Positions 33,403 through 44,383 of a DNA stretch of 64,000 nt are shown one piece after another. This stretch comes from Sphingopyxis sp. PAMC25046 (GTDB taxonomy: Bacteria > Pseudomonadota > Alphaproteobacteria > Sphingomonadales > Sphingomonadaceae), in NCBI RefSeq assembly GCF_004795895.1, contig NZ_CP039250.1, forward strand, positions 1,364,001 to 1,428,000, written 5' to 3'. Positions within the stretch are counted from its first letter, which is position 1; each line of letters opens with the position of its first letter. The translations under genes were made by a program, and so were the position numbers. The notes beneath the pieces are model-generated. The model was not told where the DNA came from and made no database searches. It worked only from the letters and a program-made list of their open reading frames with translations.

Positions 33403-34841
33403 TGCGTCTCGCCGCGCTGCTCGAGGATCAGGCGCTGGAGGGGGGCGATCCGGTGGTGACGGGGCTCGCGATCGATCATCGCAAGGTCGCACCGGGCACG
33501 ATTTTCGGCGCTTTCGTCGGCGAAAATTTCAATGGCGAGGATTTCATTCCCGCCGCTGTCGATGCGGGCGCGGTCGCCGTCGTCGCGCGGCCCGAGGCGA
33601 AGGTGGAGGGCGCGGTGCACGTCGCACACGCCAACCCGCGCCGTGCCTTCGCGCATATCGCGGCGCGCTTCTTTCACCGTTTTCCCGCGACCTCGGTCGC
33701 GGTGACCGGAACCAACGGCAAGACCTCGACCGTCGAAATGACGCGCCAGCTGTGGCGCATGGCCGGCTTCAACGCCGCCTCGATCGGCACGCTCGGTATC
33801 ACGACATCGATGGAAAGCGCTTCGACGGGGCTGACCACGCCCGACATCGTCACCTTTCTGTCGACCATGTCGGGCCTTGCCGCCGAGGGCGTCACGCACG
33901 CGGCGTTCGAGGCGTCGAGCCACGGCCTCGACCAGTATCGCACCGAGGGGCTGCCCGTGAAGGCAGCGGCCTTCACCAACCTCAGCCACGACCATCTCGA
34001 CTATCATGGCACGATGGAGGCCTATCTCGCGGCCAAGCTTCGCCTCTTCGCCGAGGTGGTCGAGCACGGCGGCGCGGCGGTGGTCTGGGCCGACGATGAC
34101 TATTCGCCCGCTGTGATCGATGCGGCAGAGGCGCGCGGCACCCGCCTGCTGACCGTCGGCACGAAAGGCGAGGCGCTCCGCCTCGTCTCGCGTGCGCCGT
34201 CCCAGCTAGGCCAGTCGCTGGTGATTGCGGCGGGCGACGCTGCGCACAAGGTCAACCTGCCGCTGATCGGCGCCTATCAGGTCGCGAATGCATTGGTATC
34301 GGCAGGACTCGTCATTGCGACCGGCGGCGACATCGGCCAGACACTCGCCAACCTCGCGCGGCTCCAGCCGGTGCGCGGGCGGCTCGAACGCGCCGCTATC
34401 ACCAGGGCGGGCGCCCCGGTCTATGTCGACTATGCGCACACACCCGACGCGATCGAGGCGGCGCTCGACGCGCTGCGCCCGCATGCGTCCGGCCGCCTGA
34501 TCCTCGTCTTCGGGGCGGGCGGCGACCGCGACCAGGCGAAGCGTCCCGAAATGGGCAAGGTTGCCGCCGCCAAGGCCGACGTGCTCATCATCACCGATGA
34601 CAATCCGCGCGGCGAAAATCCCGCCGCCATCCGCGCCGCGATCGCCGCCGCGGCCCCGAATTCGCAAGTAATCGGCGACCGCCGCGCCGCGATCGCCGCC
34701 GCGATCGCCGAAGCGCAGGCCGACGATATTATCTGTATCGCAGGCAAGGGACACGAACAGGGTCAGATCGTCGGGCGCGGCGACGACATGCGGGTGATTC
34801 CCTTCGACGATGTCACCGTAGCGCGCGAGGAGGCGGCATGA
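33402..34841 (+). CDS. murE: UDP-MurNAc-L-Ala-D-Glu:meso-diaminopimelate ligase
   Basis: A 479-residue Mur ligase. VTGTNGKTSTVEM is the ATP loop at about residues 100-112. TTPDIVTFLSTM, AFEASSHGLDQYR and LSHDHLDYHGTMEAY are the central-domain blocks, and YVDYAHTPDAIEAAL starts the carboxy domain. ITDDNPRGENPAAI is the motif of mDAP-specific (not lysine-specific) MurE enzymes. It shares one base with the ftsI stop (TGATG) and overlaps murF by 4 nt. Confidence 0.96.
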   Translation: MRLAALLEDQALEGGDPVVTGLAIDHRKVAPGTIFGAFVGENFNGEDFIPAAVDAGAVAVVARPEAKVEGAVHVAHANPRRAFAHIAARFFHRFPATSVAVTGTNGKTSTVEMTRQLWRMAGFNAASIGTLGITTSMESASTGLTTPDIVTFLSTMSGLAAEGVTHAAFEASSHGLDQYRTEGLPVKAAAFTNLSHDHLDYHGTMEAYLAAKLRLFAEVVEHGGAAVVWADDDYSPAVIDAAEARGTRLLTVGTKGEALRLVSRAPSQLGQSLVIAAGDAAHKVNLPLIGAYQVANALVSAGLVIATGGDIGQTLANLARLQPVRGRLERAAITRAGAPVYVDYAHTPDAIEAALDALRPHASGRLILVFGAGGDRDQAKRPEMGKVAAAKADVLIITDDNPRGENPAAIRAAIAAAAPNSQVIGDRRAAIAAAIAEAQADDIICIAGKGHEQGQIVGRGDDMRVIPFDDVTVAREEAA

Positions 34842-36214
34842 ACCCGCTCTGGACCGCGCGCGCCATCGCCTCCGCCACGGATGGCACCGCCAGCGCCGAC
34901 TTCACCGTGCAGGGCGTCGCGTTCGACTCGCGCGAGGTGACGAAGGGCGACCTCTTCATCGCGATGAAGGGCGAAACCGCCGACGGCCATGCCTTCATCG
35001 ACAAGGCGATTGCGGCGGGCGCCGCGGGCATAATCTGCGAAACCCAAATCGACCATCCGCATGTCCGCGTTGCCGACAGCGCGGCGGCGCTGAATGCGCT
35101 GGGCATCGCATCGCGTGCGCGCAGCCATGGCCGCATCATCGGCGTCACCGGTTCGGCGGGCAAGACGGGGACGAAGGAGGCGCTGTTCGCCGCGCTCGAC
35201 CGTTTCCGCCCCGGCAAGGCGCATCGCTCGGTCAAAAGCTACAACAATCATGTCGGCGTGCCGCTCAGCCTCGCGCGCATGCCATCTACCGTCGATTATG
35301 GCATATTCGAGATGGGGATGAACCACGCGGGCGAGCTTGCAGCGCTGACGCGGATAGTGCGCCCGCACGTCGCCATCGTCACCACCATCGCCCCCGCGCA
35401 TATGGAATATTTCGGCAGCGAGGAAGCGATCGCCGACGCGAAGGGCGAGATTTTCGAAGGGCTCGAGCCCGGGGGCACCGCGATCGTCCCGTTCGACAGC
35501 CCGCATTATGCGCGCCTTCGCGCCAAGGCCGAGCAGCACGCCGCGCACCTCGTCAGCTTCGGGCTGAACGAGGGCGCCGACGTCCGCGCGGTCGACTGGC
35601 TGCCCGACGGGCAGGGCGGTTCGCTCGTCACCGCCGAGGTGCAGGACTCGCTGCTCTGCTTTACCATCGCGCAGGCCGGCGCGCACTGGGTCGCCAATTC
35701 GCTCGCGGTGCTCGCCGCGGTGAAGGCGGTCGGCGGCGATTTGCCCGCAGCGGGCCTCGCCTTCGCCGAAATGGGCGGCCTCACAGGGCGCGGCGCGCGT
35801 CACCGGGTCGAAGTGCCCGGCGGCGACATCCTCGTCATCGACGAAAGCTATAACGCCAACCCCGCCTCGATGGCGGCGACGATCGGTCAGCTCGGGACCG
35901 AATCCGCAGGCCGCAAGGTTGCGATTCTCGGTGCGATGAAGGAGCTCGGTCCCGACGGCGAAGCCTATCACGCCGCGCTTGCCGCTCCGCTCGTCGCGGC
36001 CGGAGTGCAATTCGCCCTGCTTGTCGGCGAAGAGATGGCGCCGCTCGCCAAAGCACTTGAGGGCCGCATCGATTTCGAGCATGTGGCCGCCCACCCGGCC
36101 GCGGTAGGGCGGCTCGGTGACCTGATCCGCGCCGGCGACGCCGTGCTGGTCAAGGGGTCGAACAGCGTCGGCCTGTCGCATGTCGTGACGGCGCTGATCA
36201 GTGGGGATTATTGA
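34838..36214 (+). CDS. murF: UDP-MurNAc-tripeptide:D-Ala-D-Ala ligase
   Basis: A 458-residue Mur ligase. [17 protein letters not shown] is the usual MurF amino domain. The ATP loop reads [19 protein letters not shown], and [11 protein letters not shown] follows. [27 protein letters not shown] sequence and [15 protein letters not shown] mark the central and carboxy domains. It adds D-Ala-D-Ala to the UDP-MurNAc tripeptide in the cytoplasm. Its stop shares a base with the mraY ATG. Confidence 0.96.
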   Translation: MNPLWTARAIASATDGTASADFTVQGVAFDSREVTKGDLFIAMKGETADGHAFIDKAIAAGAAGIICETQIDHPHVRVADSAAALNALGIASRARSHGRIIGVTGSAGKTGTKEALFAALDRFRPGKAHRSVKSYNNHVGVPLSLARMPSTVDYGIFEMGMNHAGELAALTRIVRPHVAIVTTIAPAHMEYFGSEEAIADAKGEIFEGLEPGGTAIVPFDSPHYARLRAKAEQHAAHLVSFGLNEGADVRAVDWLPDGQGGSLVTAEVQDSLLCFTIAQAGAHWVANSLAVLAAVKAVGGDLPAAGLAFAEMGGLTGRGARHRVEVPGGDILVIDESYNANPASMAATIGQLGTESAGRKVAILGAMKELGPDGEAYHAALAAPLVAAGVQFALLVGEEMAPLAKALEGRIDFEHVAAHPAAVGRLGDLIRAGDAVLVKGSNSVGLSHVVTALISGDY

Positions 36215-37284
36215 TGTTATATTGGCTGGCGGAATGGCTTGGCTTTCCGGGGGCTCTCAACCTTATCCGCTACCTGAGCTTCCGCTCGGGCGCCGCGGTC
36301 GCGACCGCGATGATCCTCGGGCTGTGGATCGGGCCGCGCTTCATCCTGATGCTGCGCATGCGGCAGGGGAAGGGGCAGCCGATCCGCGACGACGGCCCGC
36401 AGAGCCACCTCGCCAAAAAGGGCACGCCGACGATGGGCGGGCTGATGATCCTCATTTCGCTGATGATTTCGGCGCTGCTCTGGATGGACCTCTCCAACCG
36501 TTTCGTCTGGGCCTGCCTGTTCGTCTCCGCGGGTTTCGCGGTGGTCGGCTTCCTCGACGATTACGACAAGGTGACCAAGGCCAGCCATCGCGGCATTCCG
36601 GGGCGCGTGCGCCTGCTCATCGAATTCCTGATCGCGGGCGTCGCGGTGCTGCTCATCGTGTCGCGTACCGGCACCGATCTCTACCTGCCCTTCTTCAACG
36701 ACGTCTATGTCCCGCTCGGCCCACTCTATTATGTCTTCGCGATGGTGCTGATCGTCGGTTTCGGCAACGCGGTGAACCTCACGGACGGGCTCGACGGGCT
36801 CGCGACCTTTCCGGTGATCATCGCCAGCCTGACGTTCCTCGTCATCGTCTATCTGTCGGGCAACGTGAAATTCGCCGAATATCTCGGCATCCCGCACGTT
36901 CCCGGCGCGGGCGAGCTCGCGGTGTTCGCCGCCGCGATCATCGGCGCCTGCCTCGCCTTCCTCTGGTTCAATGCGCCCCCCGCCGCTGTCTTCATGGGCG
37001 ACACGGGCAGCCTCGCGCTCGGCGGCGCGCTCGCGACGATCGCGGTCACGGCGCAGCATGAGCTGGTCCTCGTCCTCGTCGGCGGGCTGTTCGTGGTCGA
37101 GGCGCTGTCGGTGATCATCCAGGTCTTCTGGTACAAAAGGACGGGCAAGCGCGTCTTTCGCATGGCGCCGATCCACCATCACTTCGAGCAATTGGGCTGG
37201 CCCGAATCGACCGTCGTCATCCGCTTCTGGATCGTCTCGATCGTCCTCGCGCTGGCAGGGCTCGCGACCTTGAAACTCCGGTGA
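36214..37284 (+). CDS. mraY: Phospho-N-acetylmuramoyl-pentapeptide transferase
   Basis: A 356-residue ten-helix membrane enzyme. It opens [16 protein letters not shown], close to the E. coli start, so I use the ATG at 36214, not the TTG at 36211. Conserved blocks are [25 protein letters not shown] with the Asp pair, [11 protein letters not shown] and [12 protein letters not shown], and [14 protein letters not shown] near the end. It makes lipid I at the inner membrane. The last codon overlaps the GTG start of murD. Confidence 0.97.
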   Translation: MLYWLAEWLGFPGALNLIRYLSFRSGAAVATAMILGLWIGPRFILMLRMRQGKGQPIRDDGPQSHLAKKGTPTMGGLMILISLMISALLWMDLSNRFVWACLFVSAGFAVVGFLDDYDKVTKASHRGIPGRVRLLIEFLIAGVAVLLIVSRTGTDLYLPFFNDVYVPLGPLYYVFAMVLIVGFGNAVNLTDGLDGLATFPVIIASLTFLVIVYLSGNVKFAEYLGIPHVPGAGELAVFAAAIIGACLAFLWFNAPPAAVFMGDTGSLALGGALATIAVTAQHELVLVLVGGLFVVEALSVIIQVFWYKRTGKRVFRMAPIHHHFEQLGWPESTVVIRFWIVSIVLALAGLATLKLR

Positions 37285-38585
37285 TCACCTCGCGCGCCTT
37301 TGCCGGTCGCCGCTATGCGGTGCTGGGGCTGGCGCGCTCGGGCCTCGCGACAGTCGAGGCGCTCGTCGCCAGCGGCGCCGGCGTCACCGCCTGGGACGAG
37401 CGCGAGGACGCGCGCGACGAGGCGATGGCGCTAGGCGCCGATATCGGCAACCCGCTCGAAATCGACCTCGTCGGTTTCGCGGGCGTTGTCGTCTCGCCTG
37501 GCGTGCCGCTCAATCGCCACCCCATCGCAGCGCACGCGCGCGAAGCGCATGTCCCCGTCATCGGCGACATCGAACTCTTTGCCGAAGCCGAGGGCGACCT
37601 GCCACCGCACAAGCTCGTCGGCATCACCGGCACCAACGGCAAGTCGACCGTAACCGCGCTCGTCACCCACATGCTCGAAAGCGCGGGCGTGCCGGTGCTG
37701 ATGGGCGGCAATATCGGTCTGCCGATCCTCAGCCGCGAGCCCTTAACCGAAGGCGGGGTCTACGTCCTCGAACTGTCGAGCTACCAGATCGATCTCGCGC
37801 ACAGTCTCGCGTGCGATATCGCGGTGCTGACCAACCTAAGTCCCGATCACCTCGACCGCTACGACGGTTTCGCGGGCTATGCCGCATCGAAGGCCCGCCT
37901 GTTCAGCCTCCAGCACCGCGATCAGGTCGCAATCGTCGCGGTCGACGACGATCCTTCGAAGATGATCGCGGGGCGCATCAACCACCGTCTCCACCGCGTG
38001 TCGGGCAAGGATATCGACCCCGTAGACCAGATGCGCTGGCCCGCGCTGCAGGGGCCGCACAACGCCCAGAACGCCGTCTGCGCGATCGCGGTGTGCCGCG
38101 TGTTGGGGCTGGACGACGAGCAGATCGAACGCGGCCTCGCGACCTACACGTCGCTGCCGCATCGCATGGAATTGGTCGGCGAAGCCGATGGTGTGCGCTG
38201 GTTCAACGACAGCAAGGCCACCAACGCGGCTTCCGCTGCACCGGCGCTGGCGGCGTTCCCGCCGGCGCCGGACCAGCGTTTGCACTGGATCGCCGGCGGA
38301 CAGGCAAAGGGCGACGGGCTCGCGGCGTGCCGTCCCTGGTTCGGCCACGTCAAGCGCGCCTATCTGATCGGCGAGGCGATGGAGCCGTTCGCGGCCGAGA
38401 TTGGCGACGCGGTCCCGGTCGAGCGGTCGGGCGACCTGGCGGCGGCGGTGAAGCAGGCGGCGGCGGCGGCGCAGCCCGGCGACATCGTCCTGCTGTCGCC
38501 CGCCTGCGCCTCCTTCGACCAGTTCAAGGATTATGAACAGCGCGGCGATGCGTTCCGCGCCGCCGTACAGGCGCTCGGGGCATGA
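37281..38585 (+). CDS. murD: UDP-MurNAc-L-Ala:D-glutamate ligase
   Basis: A 434-residue Mur ligase starting at a GTG that overlaps the mraY stop. [15 protein letters not shown] is the amino nucleotide-binding segment. The ATP loop is [14 protein letters not shown], with [15 protein letters not shown] and [14 protein letters not shown] in the central domain. [13 protein letters not shown] and [19 protein letters not shown] complete the signature. It adds D-Glu in the cytoplasm. It overlaps ftsW by 4 nt. Confidence 0.96.
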   Translation: MITSRAFAGRRYAVLGLARSGLATVEALVASGAGVTAWDEREDARDEAMALGADIGNPLEIDLVGFAGVVVSPGVPLNRHPIAAHAREAHVPVIGDIELFAEAEGDLPPHKLVGITGTNGKSTVTALVTHMLESAGVPVLMGGNIGLPILSREPLTEGGVYVLELSSYQIDLAHSLACDIAVLTNLSPDHLDRYDGFAGYAASKARLFSLQHRDQVAIVAVDDDPSKMIAGRINHRLHRVSGKDIDPVDQMRWPALQGPHNAQNAVCAIAVCRVLGLDDEQIERGLATYTSLPHRMELVGEADGVRWFNDSKATNAASAAPALAAFPPAPDQRLHWIAGGQAKGDGLAACRPWFGHVKRAYLIGEAMEPFAAEIGDAVPVERSGDLAAAVKQAAAAAQPGDIVLLSPACASFDQFKDYEQRGDAFRAAVQALGA

Positions 38586-39814
38586 GCGGGGGGGACAATA
38601 TGGACGCGACCGAACGCCCGGTGATCGCCACGACGCGCACGACCAAACGCCGCGGCCCGCGCCTCAGCCGCGCCGACCGCACGCCGCTCGGCCTGTGGTT
38701 CTGGGAAATCGACCGCGTCCTGCTGCTGCTCGTCTCGATCCTCGTCGCGGTCGGGCTCGTCGCGGTCGCGGCGGCATCGCCCGTCGCGGCGCAGAAACTC
38801 TCGACCTCGGCCGCCGCGCTCGACCCGCTCTATTATTTCTATCGCCAGCTGATGTGGGTGATCGTCGGCGTCCCGGTGATGCTGATGGTGTCGATGCTGC
38901 CCAAGCCGCAGGCGCGGCGCTTCGCGATTTACGGCACGATCGCCTTCCTTGCGCTCCTGTTCCTCGTACCGCTGGTCGGCACCTCGGTGAACGGCGCGCA
39001 GCGCTGGCTCGGCAGCGGGATGTTCCGGCTGCAGCCGTCCGAGTTTCTGAAGCCCTTCTTTGCGGTGTCGCTCGCCTGGGTGTTGTCGCTGCGCCTTCAC
39101 GACCAGAGCCTGCCCGTTGTCCCGCTCGCCGCGGCGCTCACCGGGGTCATCGCGCTGTTGCTGATGGGTCAGCCCGACCTCGGGCAGACGGTCATCTTCG
39201 CCGCGACCTGGTTCGTGCTCGTCCTCGTCGCCGGCCTTTCCATGCGGATCATGGGGATGCTTGCGGGCACCGGCGTCGCCGGCCTCATCCTCGCCTATTT
39301 CTTCTATCCCGTAGCGCAGCAACGCATCAACATCTGGCTGTTCGACAAGGGCGACAGCTTTCAGGTCGATAAGGCGCATGCGACGCTGACCGCTGGCGGG
39401 CTGATCGGCACCGGTCCTGGCGCCGGGCTCGCCAAGTTCCAGCTGCCCGAAGCGCACACCGACTATATCTTCTCGGTAATCGGCGAGGAGTTCGGGATGA
39501 TCGCGTGCATCGCGATCGCGGCGCTCTATCTCGCGATCATCGTCCGTGTGCTCGTGCGCCTGCTCGACGAGGAGGACAGCTTCCTCATCCTCGCGGTCGC
39601 GGGGTTGATCGCGCAGTTCGGCGGACAGGCGGTGATCAACATGGGGGTGAACACGCAGATCTTCCCGTCGAAGGGGATGACCTTGCCTTTCATCTCCTAC
39701 GGTGGCTCCTCTTTCATCGCCCTGTCGATCGGCATGGGTTTGCTCTTGTCGCTGACCCGGCGAAACCCCTATGCGGCACGGGTGTCGATGACCCGCAACT
39801 GGAACAAGAAATGA
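38582..39814 (+). CDS. ftsW: Septal peptidoglycan glycosyltransferase FtsW (SEDS family)
   Basis: A 410-residue SEDS protein with about ten transmembrane helices after a basic amino tail of some 35 residues. GTSVNGAQRWLG, FRLQPSEFLKPFFAV, LLMGQPDLGQTVI and the late LPFISYGGSSFIAL are signature blocks; the last holds conserved SEDS residues. It polymerises lipid II at the septum with FtsI. Starts at 38582 and 38600 are both possible. murG follows after 10 nt. Confidence 0.95.
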   Translation: MSGGDNMDATERPVIATTRTTKRRGPRLSRADRTPLGLWFWEIDRVLLLLVSILVAVGLVAVAAASPVAAQKLSTSAAALDPLYYFYRQLMWVIVGVPVMLMVSMLPKPQARRFAIYGTIAFLALLFLVPLVGTSVNGAQRWLGSGMFRLQPSEFLKPFFAVSLAWVLSLRLHDQSLPVVPLAAALTGVIALLLMGQPDLGQTVIFAATWFVLVLVAGLSMRIMGMLAGTGVAGLILAYFFYPVAQQRINIWLFDKGDSFQVDKAHATLTAGGLIGTGPGAGLAKFQLPEAHTDYIFSVIGEEFGMIACIAIAALYLAIIVRVLVRLLDEEDSFLILAVAGLIAQFGGQAVINMGVNTQIFPSKGMTLPFISYGGSSFIALSIGMGLLLSLTRRNPYAARVSMTRNWNKK

Positions 39815-39824
39815 GCGCCCAAAA

Positions 39825-41009
39825 ATGACAGCGACGCGCCACTTCCTTCTCGCCGCCGGCGGGACGGGAGGCCATATGCTGCCCGCCTACGCCCTCGCCG
39901 GCGAGCTGATCGCGCGCGGCCACCGCGTCGCGCTGGTCAGCGACGACCGCGGGCTGAAGATCCCCGGCGCGCCCGCCGAGATGGAAACGCATGTGCTTCC
40001 CGCCGGCCGCGTCCACGGCGGCCCCGTCGGCTGGCTCAAGGCCGCGCTCGCGATCCGCAAGGGGCGCAGACAAGCGATCGACCTGATCCGCGAGTTCGAC
40101 CCCGCGGTCGTCGTCGGCTTCGGCGGCTACCCCTCGCTCCCCAGCCTGCTCGCCGCGGGTGCGACGAAGCGGCCGCGCGTGCTCCACGAGCAGAATGCCG
40201 TGCTCGGGCGCGTCAACCGCATGATGGCGCCGCGCGTCGACGCGGTCGCGGTCGCCTATCATAATATCCAGCGCTATCCGGCGGGGCACGAGCTCAAGAA
40301 GCATATCACCGGCAATCCGGTGCGCGACGAGATCGTGGCGATCCGCGAGGACGGCTTCCCGCCGCTGCCCGAGGATGGCATCTTCCGCCTGCTCGTCGTC
40401 GGGGGCAGTCTGGGCGCGACGGTGCTTAGCGAAGTCGTTCCCGCCGCGATCGCGATGTTGCCGCGCGCGCTGCTCGACCGGCTCCAGGTCGTCCAGCAGT
40501 GCCGCGAAGACGACATCGAGGGCGTGCGCGCCAAATATGCCGAACTCGGCGTCGCCGCCGAATGCGCGCCTTATATCAGGGATTTCCCCGAACGGCTGCG
40601 CTGGGCGCATATGGTGATCGCGCGTGCCGGCGCTTCGACCGTCGCCGAGCTTGCCTGCGCCGGGCGCCCCGCGATCTTCGTCCCCTATCCGAGTGCGATG
40701 GACGATCATCAGACGTACAATGTCGTCGACCTTGTCGAAGCGGGCGGGGCGATCGCTTTTCAGCAGCCGGCCTTCACCCCTGCCGAGGTGGCGAAGCACA
40801 TCCAGCGCATGGCGCTCGAACCCGGCGCGCTCGAGGAAGCAGCCGAGCGGGCGGCAAGCTGCGGCCTGCCGAACGCGACGCGCGACCTCGCCGACCTCGT
40901 CGAATCGCTCGTCGCGCCGCCGATGATGGACGTGATCCGCGTCGGCACGCCCTCGCGCAGCGCTGCCGTCGCGGGCGGCGTCGCCGCCACCCGCGCGGGA
41001 GAGCGCTGA
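39825..41009 (+). CDS. murG: UDP-GlcNAc:lipid I N-acetylglucosaminyltransferase
   Basis: A 394-residue GT-B enzyme. The first glycine loop is [18 protein letters not shown] at about residues 8-25, then [15 protein letters not shown] and [13 protein letters not shown]. The second is [15 protein letters not shown], and [21 protein letters not shown] is the UDP-GlcNAc site. It makes lipid II on the inner face of the membrane. The carboxy end extends about 30 residues beyond the usual end. It shares one base with murC (TGATG). Confidence 0.97.
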   Translation: MTATRHFLLAAGGTGGHMLPAYALAGELIARGHRVALVSDDRGLKIPGAPAEMETHVLPAGRVHGGPVGWLKAALAIRKGRRQAIDLIREFDPAVVVGFGGYPSLPSLLAAGATKRPRVLHEQNAVLGRVNRMMAPRVDAVAVAYHNIQRYPAGHELKKHITGNPVRDEIVAIREDGFPPLPEDGIFRLLVVGGSLGATVLSEVVPAAIAMLPRALLDRLQVVQQCREDDIEGVRAKYAELGVAAECAPYIRDFPERLRWAHMVIARAGASTVAELACAGRPAIFVPYPSAMDDHQTYNVVDLVEAGGAIAFQQPAFTPAEVAKHIQRMALEPGALEEAAERAASCGLPNATRDLADLVESLVAPPMMDVIRVGTPSRSAAVAGGVAATRAGER

Positions 41010-42442
41010 TGCGCGGCGTTGCGACCGACATCGGCACCATCCATTTCATCGGCATCGGCGGCATCGGTATGTCGGGCATCGCCGAGGTAATGCACAATCT
41101 CGGCTATCGGGTGCAGGGCAGCGACATCGCTGACAGCTACGTGGTGGAAGGGCTGCGCAAACGCGGGATCAAGGTCAGCATCGGCCACGAGGCCTCGAAC
41201 ATCGACGGCGTCGCCGTCGTCGTGACCTCGACCGCGGTCAAACGCGGCAATCCCGAGGTTGAGGCCGCGCTCGCGAACCGTATCCCGCTCGTCCGCCGCG
41301 CCGAAATGCTCGCCGAACTGATGCGGCTCAAATCGACCGTCGCGATCGCGGGCACCCACGGCAAGACGACGACGACCAGCCTCGTTGCGGCCTTGCTCGA
41401 TGCGGGCGGGATCGACCCGACCGTGATCAACGGCGGCATCATCAACAATTACGGCTCGAACGCGCGCCTCGGCGATAGCGACTGGATGGTCGTCGAGGCC
41501 GACGAGAGCGATGGCAGCTTCCTCCGCCTCGACGGGACGATCGCGGTCGTCACCAACATCGATCCCGAACATCTCGATCATTATGGCAGTTTCGACGCGA
41601 TCAAGGACGCCTTCGTCGAGTTTATCGAGAATGTGCCCTTTTACGGCGCGGCGATGCTGTGCCTCGACCATCCCGAGGTGCAGGCGATCATCCCGCGCAT
41701 CCGCGACCGCCGCATCATCACCTATGGCTTCTCGGCGCAGGCCGACGTGCGCGGCACCAATGTGACGCCGGGGCCCGACGGCAACCGCTTCGATGTCGTC
41801 GTGCGCGACCGCGACGGGAACAGCCGCACGATCGAAGGCATCCATTTGCCGATGTCGGGGCGCCATAATGTGCAGAATTCGCTCGCGGCCATTGCCGTCG
41901 CCCTGCACATGGGGGTCAGCGACGACAAGATTGTATCGGGCTTCAACGGCTTTGCCGGGGTCAAGCGCCGCTTCACCAAGGTTGGCGAGATCGCGGTCGA
42001 AGGCGGCGTCGTCACGGTGATCGACGATTATGCGCACCACCCGGTTGAAATCCGCGCCGTGCTGTCGGCCGCACGCGAAGGCGCGGGCGCGGGGCGCGTC
42101 GTCGGCGTCGTCCAGCCGCATCGCTTCACGCGGCTCCGCGATCATATGGACGATTTCCAGCAGGCGTTTAACGACGCCGACATGGTGCTTGCGCTCCCCG
42201 TCTATGCCGCAGGCGAAAGCCCGATCGACGGCGTGTCGTCCGATACGCTCACCGCAGGGCTGCGCGACCGCGGCCACCGTCATGCACAAGTCGTCGCCGA
42301 CGCGACCGCGCTCGCCGCGAACCTCGCCGCGAGCATCCGGGCGGGCGAACTCGGCGCAGGCGACATGGTCATCTGCCTCGGCGCGGGAGACATCACCAAG
42401 ATGGCGGCAGGTCTGGCGAGCGCGGTGGAGAGCGCGAAGTGA
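41009..42442 (+). CDS. murC: UDP-MurNAc:L-alanine ligase
   Basis: A 477-residue Mur ligase from the ATG at 41009; a longer frame from 40499 lies in murG and is rejected. [17 protein letters not shown] opens the Rossmann domain, [14 protein letters not shown] is the ATP loop, and [13 protein letters not shown] and [13 protein letters not shown] follow. [16 protein letters not shown] and [14 protein letters not shown] mark the carboxy domain. This is the canonical MurC; a second MurC/Mpl-like paralogue lies at 19692-21074. After it the tight gene packing breaks for 121 nt. Confidence 0.97.
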   Translation: MRGVATDIGTIHFIGIGGIGMSGIAEVMHNLGYRVQGSDIADSYVVEGLRKRGIKVSIGHEASNIDGVAVVVTSTAVKRGNPEVEAALANRIPLVRRAEMLAELMRLKSTVAIAGTHGKTTTTSLVAALLDAGGIDPTVINGGIINNYGSNARLGDSDWMVVEADESDGSFLRLDGTIAVVTNIDPEHLDHYGSFDAIKDAFVEFIENVPFYGAAMLCLDHPEVQAIIPRIRDRRIITYGFSAQADVRGTNVTPGPDGNRFDVVVRDRDGNSRTIEGIHLPMSGRHNVQNSLAAIAVALHMGVSDDKIVSGFNGFAGVKRRFTKVGEIAVEGGVVTVIDDYAHHPVEIRAVLSAAREGAGAGRVVGVVQPHRFTRLRDHMDDFQQAFNDADMVLALPVYAAGESPIDGVSSDTLTAGLRDRGHRHAQVVADATALAANLAASIRAGELGAGDMVICLGAGDITKMAAGLASAVESAK

Positions 42443-42476
42443 TCCTGCTTTCGCCCGACATCAGGCTCTTCCCTCC

Positions 42477-42546
42477 GTTCGTGTCGAGCGAAGTCGAGAC
42501 ACGCCAGCACAGCGCCAGACGCATCTCGACTTCGCTTGATGCGAAC
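42477..42546. repeat. REP-like inverted repeat, copy 2, between murC and murB
   Basis: The 23-nt arms at 42477-42499 and 42524-42546 are inverted and match those of the copy at 21131-21207 nearly base for base; only the spacer differs. The element fills most of the gap between murC and murB, the only sizeable break inside the dcw run before ftsZ. It could stall exonucleases or uncouple murB expression. Confidence 0.85.
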
Positions 42547-42563
42547 GCGAAGGGGAATATGGC

Positions 42564-43460
42564 GTGAGCGTTGCCACCCTCCCGACCGTTCGCGGCAAAC
42601 TCACGCCCAACGCTTCGCTCGCGCCGCTCGTCTGGTTCAAGTCGGGCGGCCCCGCCGACTGGCTGTTCGAACCGAAGGACGCCGACGACCTTGCCGATTT
42701 CCTGCGCGATCTCGATCCTGCCGTGCCGGTGATGGCGCTCGGGCTCGGGTCGAACCTCATCGTCCGCGACGGCGGCTTCCCCGGCGTTGTCGTCCGGCTC
42801 GGCAAGGCCTTTGCAAAGGTCGAGGCGATCGATGCGACGACGCTGCGCTGCGGCGGGGGTGCGTCGGGCATCCTTGTTTCCTCGACCGCGCGCGACGCGG
42901 GCATTGGGGGCATGGAATTTCTCCGCTCGATCCCCGGCACCGTCGGCGGGTTCGTGCGCATGAACGGCGGCGCCTATGGCGGTGAGGTCAAGGATATCCT
43001 CATCGACGCCGACGTCGTGCTCCGCTCGGGCGAACGCCGGACGCTGCCGCTCGCCGATTTGGGCTACACCTATCGCCACAGCGAATTGCCGGAAGGCGCG
43101 GTGGTGATCGGCGCGACCTTCCGCGGCCGTGTCGGCGAACCCGCCGCGATCCAGGCCGAAATGGACCGCATCTCGGCAAGCCGCGAAGCCTCGCAGCCCT
43201 TGCGTTCGAAAACCGGGGGCTCGACCTTCAAGAACCCCAACGGGCATAAGGCGTGGCAGCTCGTCGACGAGGCCGGGTGCCGCGGCTTTGCGGTCGGCGG
43301 CGCGCAGGTCAGCGAGAAGCACACCAATTTCCTCATCAACACGGGTGAAGCGACGAGCGCCGACATCGAGGCGCTCGGTGAAGAGGTCCGCCGCCGCGTG
43401 AAGGCCAAGAGCGGCATCGAATTGCAATGGGAGATTCAGCGCGTGGGGAAGGCCAAGTGA
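42564..43460 (+). CDS. murB: UDP-N-acetylenolpyruvoylglucosamine reductase
   Basis: A 298-residue FAD enzyme of the short (type II) MurB class. Motifs are VWFKSGGPADWLFEP, LGLGSNLIVRDGGFPGVVV for FAD binding and GMEFLRSIPGTVGGFVRMNGGAYG. Near the end are STFKNPNGHKAWQLVDEAG with the catalytic serine, and VSEKHTNFLINTGEAT. It starts at a GTG at 42564, as an upstream ATG at 42559 is out of frame and stops at once. It overlaps ddl (GTGA). Confidence 0.96.
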   Translation: MSVATLPTVRGKLTPNASLAPLVWFKSGGPADWLFEPKDADDLADFLRDLDPAVPVMALGLGSNLIVRDGGFPGVVVRLGKAFAKVEAIDATTLRCGGGASGILVSSTARDAGIGGMEFLRSIPGTVGGFVRMNGGAYGGEVKDILIDADVVLRSGERRTLPLADLGYTYRHSELPEGAVVIGATFRGRVGEPAAIQAEMDRISASREASQPLRSKTGGSTFKNPNGHKAWQLVDEAGCRGFAVGGAQVSEKHTNFLINTGEATSADIEALGEEVRRRVKAKSGIELQWEIQRVGKAK

Positions 43461-44383
43461 GCCGGGGTCCGTGGCATGTCGCCGTCCTGATGGGGGGCTG
43501 GTCGGCCGAGCGCGAAGTGTCGCTGATGAGCGGCAATGGCGTTGCCGACGCGCTGGAATCGCGCGGACACAAGGTCACGCGCATCGACATGGACCGCGAC
43601 GTTGCGTTGCGGCTCGCCGAGGCGAAGCCCGACGTCGTGTTCAACGCGCTCCACGGCGTCCCGGGGGAGGACGGGACGGTGCAGGGCATGCTCGACCTGA
43701 TGGGCCTTAAATATACGCACAGCGGGCTCGTCACCTCGGTGATCGCGATCGACAAGGAATTGACGAAACAGGCGCTCGTGCCGCATGGTATTCCCATGCC
43801 GACGGGGACGATGGTCGACAGCGAAAGCCTCTTTTCAGTCGACCCCTTGCCGCGCCCCTATGTCCTGAAGCCCGTCAACGAAGGCTCGTCGGTCGGGATT
43901 GCAATCGTCAAGGACGACAGCAATTACGGCAACCCGATCGCGCGCGATGCGATGGGCCCCTGGCAGACGTTCGACCGCCTGCTCGCCGAACCCTTCATAA
44001 AGGGACGCGAATTGACTGTTGCCGTGCTTGCCGACACGCCGCTCGCGGTCACCGAATTACGCGTGAAGTCGGGCTTCTACGACTATGACGCCAAATATAC
44101 TCCGGGCCTGACCGAGCATATCTGCCCCGCCGACGTCCCCGCCGACGTCGCGCAGCGGATGAAGGACCTCGCGCTTCAGGCGCACCGCCTCCTCGGCTGC
44201 AAGGGCGCGTCGCGTTCCGATTTCCGCTGGGACGACGAACATGGCCTCGCGGGCATCTTCCTGCTCGAGGTCAACACCCAGCCCGGCATGACGCCGCTCA
44301 GCCTCGTGCCCGAACAGGCGCGCGCCGTCGGCGTCGATTATGCCGAACTCGTCGAACGCATCGTGGGGGAAGCGCTCATATGA
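43457..44383 (+). CDS. ddl: D-alanine-D-alanine ligase
   Basis: A 308-residue ATP-grasp enzyme starting at the GTG at 43457 that overlaps the murB stop. It opens WHVAVLMGGWSAEREVSLMSG, with ALHGVPGEDGTVQGML near residue 67. The ATP-grasp part has YVLKPVNEGSSVGIAIV and GRELTVAVL, and the end has RSDFRWDDEHGLAGIFLLEV and NTQPGMTPLSLVPEQA. It makes the dipeptide that MurF adds. It overlaps ftsQ by 4 nt. Confidence 0.97.
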   Translation: MSRGPWHVAVLMGGWSAEREVSLMSGNGVADALESRGHKVTRIDMDRDVALRLAEAKPDVVFNALHGVPGEDGTVQGMLDLMGLKYTHSGLVTSVIAIDKELTKQALVPHGIPMPTGTMVDSESLFSVDPLPRPYVLKPVNEGSSVGIAIVKDDSNYGNPIARDAMGPWQTFDRLLAEPFIKGRELTVAVLADTPLAVTELRVKSGFYDYDAKYTPGLTEHICPADVPADVAQRMKDLALQAHRLLGCKGASRSDFRWDDEHGLAGIFLLEVNTQPGMTPLSLVPEQARAVGVDYAELVERIVGEALI

